From contig JAJYWC010000015.1 of the NCBI GenBank assembly GCA_021791695.1, forward strand, positions 1 through 42,363: a DNA stretch of 42,363 nucleotides, read 5' to 3'. The translations under genes and the position numbers were made by a program. Under the pieces are notes generated by a model. That model was not told where the DNA came from and searched no databases. It saw only the letters and a program-made list of their open reading frames with translations. Source of the stretch: an archaeon (GTDB taxonomy: Archaea > Thermoproteota > Nitrososphaeria > Nitrososphaerales > Gagatemarchaeaceae). Every line of letters begins with the position of its first letter. Position 1 is the first letter of the stretch. Shown here piece after piece: positions 41,190 through 42,363 of this stretch.

Positions 41190-41713
41190 TGAATCGTCAC
41201 CCCGAACTCGTTCTTGAAGAACTCCATCGCGTCTCCCTTGGCGACGACGTGGTTCTTGCCTACCTTGGCCGGCTTGTGCAGACGTCTCGAGACTCTCCCG
41301 CCGGGTCTTTGCAGGAAGACCGAGACGTTCATCCCCCAGATCCCTATCTCTGGGTCGTACCTAATTCCTGGGATCTCGATGTGCTCCTTGAGGCCGAACG
41401 AAACACTCCCCCGGGAGTCGAACGAAGAGTCGTTCATCTTCTTCTCACGCGCGGCCAGCAGCCTGGCGATAAGGTCCTTCGTCGTCTCGCCCCTCACCGT
41501 CACGACGAGTCCGATGGGCTCCCCCCTGTGAGTGCCGAAGTCCCTTATCGACTCCTTTGCCTTGCGCTCGGCGGGCTTCTGGCCTGTGATCTGGTCGAGG
41601 ACCTTCCTGGCCCTCTGCACCGCCTCTCCAGACTTGCCTACGCCTATGTTGATCACTACCTTGCTGATTGCAATCTTCCGCATCGGATTTTCGACGACCT
41701 GGGTCTGACTCAA
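41186..41713 (-). CDS. rpl5: Large subunit ribosomal protein uL5
   Basis: 175 residues from TTG 41713. [56 protein letters not shown] and [20 protein letters not shown] are conserved. Binds 5S rRNA. Confidence 0.97.
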   Translation of the reverse strand: MSQTQVVENPMRKIAISKVVINIGVGKSGEAVQRARKVLDQITGQKPAERKAKESIRDFGTHRGEPIGLVVTVRGETTKDLIARLLAAREKKMNDSSFDSRGSVSFGLKEHIEIPGIRYDPEIGIWGMNVSVFLQRPGGRVSRRLHKPAKVGKNHVVAKGDAMEFFKNEFGVTIQ

Positions 41714-41714
41714 C

Positions 41715-42363
41715 CTATGCTTGCACCTCTATGGCGGGACTGTCTGAACCGACAGGGAACACCAGCCTCGCAGGGAGCTCTGTCTCGCCGCCCGGAAGAG
41801 ACAGCGTGATCATCCTCTCTCGAGAGACCGTCCCCTTCTTGACGTCAGATATCTTGCCTATCTGTCCGGCCCTGTCTCCCGACAGTACGAGGCCTACGGA
41901 ACCCTTTGTGAGCTTGACGGAAGACACGACGCTCTGCTCGGGGACCTTGATCACCACCGAATCTCCCGGGGAGAGTCCCAGCGCGTCGTTCACCATGGAA
42001 CGGCCGTCGTGCAGCCCGTACTGGATGTGGCCGCCCTTGGTCTTCGACTTAGACTTTATCCTGCAGAGCTTGAGCCCCGCCTGTTCCTTTGCTACCTTCT
42101 TCGCCGTGAGACCGTCAGGTGACGGTATCAGTCTGTAAGCGAGTCCCTCCCTGGGCACCTGTATCACGTTGAACAGTCCGACCGAGAAAGCCGCGTCCCG
42201 CCTCGGCACTCCGTCGACAAGGATCTGAGATCCCGAGAGGACGCTGTTGACCTCCCTCGCGTTCTGCACCAGGCCTAATACGTCGCGGAGGGCAACGCCG
42301 AGCGAATATCCGTCAGCCAGCGAATAGGCGCCGGGTTTCGGCCTTGTCGCGAATCGCTTCGAC
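41715..42363 (-). CDS. rps4e: Small subunit ribosomal protein eS4, 5' end cut by window edge
   Basis: The frame is open to the window edge and reads SKRFATRPKPGAYSLADGYS in its first residues, then VALRDVLGLVQNAREVNSVL and VDGVPRRDAAFSVGLFNVI, the eS4 pattern (RPGPH...LRD.L..A...E). KSKTKGGHIQYGLHDGRSMV and a KOW-like VGLVLSGDRAGQIGKI follow. GTG 42269 is internal, not the start. Roughly the first 15-20 residues lie outside. One base separates its stop from the uL5 TTG. Confidence 0.95.
   Translation of the reverse strand, partial: SKRFATRPKPGAYSLADGYSLGVALRDVLGLVQNAREVNSVLSGSQILVDGVPRRDAAFSVGLFNVIQVPREGLAYRLIPSPDGLTAKKVAKEQAGLKLCRIKSKSKTKGGHIQYGLHDGRSMVNDALGLSPGDSVVIKVPEQSVVSSVKLTKGSVGLVLSGDRAGQIGKISDVKKGTVSRERMITLSLPGGETELPARLVFPVGSDSPAIEVQA

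Noticed and set aside
1-42363. Reassignment of TGA or TAG to Trp
   Set aside because: Many core genes here end in TGA or TAG at exact overlap positions and use TGG for Trp, so only local mutation or error explains the two interrupted genes.
1-42363. CRISPR arrays, insertion sequences, prophage or toxin-antitoxin modules
   Set aside because: No regularly spaced repeats, transposase, integrase, capsid or paired toxin genes were seen; most of the window is core genome.

Overview
The window is a GC-rich piece of archaeal chromosome. The ribosomal proteins include archaeal/eukaryotic types (eL18, eL19, eL32, eS4). RNA polymerase subunits are separate small genes (Rpo3/D, Rpo10/N, probable Rpo12/P). 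Isoprenoid genes follow the archaeal mevalonate route, with isopentenyl phosphate kinase and type 2 IPP isomerase. Deoxyhypusine synthase, Cbf5 and an archaeal glutamyl-tRNA synthetase are present. Promoters look archaeal: TATA boxes about 26 bases before starts, often with no leader. Gene order and content point to the TACK/Thaumarchaeota (Nitrososphaeria) side, probably an uncultivated lineage; that placement is inference.

Layout. 1-496: no clear gene. 497-1906: membrane-anchored YVTN beta-propeller protein. 1907-2460: no convincing gene. 2461-12955 (minus): one conserved run, read from the right: RpoD, eL18, uL13, uS9, RpoN, enolase, uS2, MEMO, mevalonate kinase, IPK, IDI-2, polyprenyl synthase, GluRS. 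13061-13714 (plus): a DUF996 membrane gene broken by an in-frame TGA. 13745-15221 (minus): uS13-uS4-uS11. 15270-16223 (minus): an HTH/S-layer-like regulator, divergent from glmS (16384, plus) across a region with two perfect palindromes. 16384-22461 (plus): glmS, thioesterase, deoxyhypusine synthase, PAC2 protein, Hsp20, 2-hydroxyacid dehydrogenase, CoxG. 22458-26978 (minus): form II CoxL-like subunit, PurA, DoxX, PPOX-family protein. 27158-30497 (plus): thioredoxin, RpoP-like zinc ribbon, Lpd-like reductase, a membrane protein, an NTF2-like protein. 30487-32522 (minus): GNAT enzyme, amidohydrolase, and a membrane protein gene broken by an in-frame TAG. 32617-32701: tRNA-Ser(GGA). 33061-42363 (minus): the 3' part of the spc ribosomal operon (eS4 to uL15), SecY, adenylate kinase, EMC3/DUF106 protein, CMP kinase, Cbf5.

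The most unusual signal is translation initiation. Two genes (mevalonate kinase and the GNAT enzyme) can only be read in full from CTG. The RpoP-like gene has no ATG, GTG or TTG at all and fits an ATA start. uS2 has its best Shine-Dalgarno spacing at another ATA followed by the same AGC codon. Stop/start overlaps of all four kinds (ATGA, GTGA, TTGA, CTGA) occur. Separately, two membrane protein genes carry a stop exactly where a Trp is expected (TGA and TAG). Either this lineage uses unusually relaxed start codons and is losing these two genes, or the assembly has point errors; reads and related genomes would decide.
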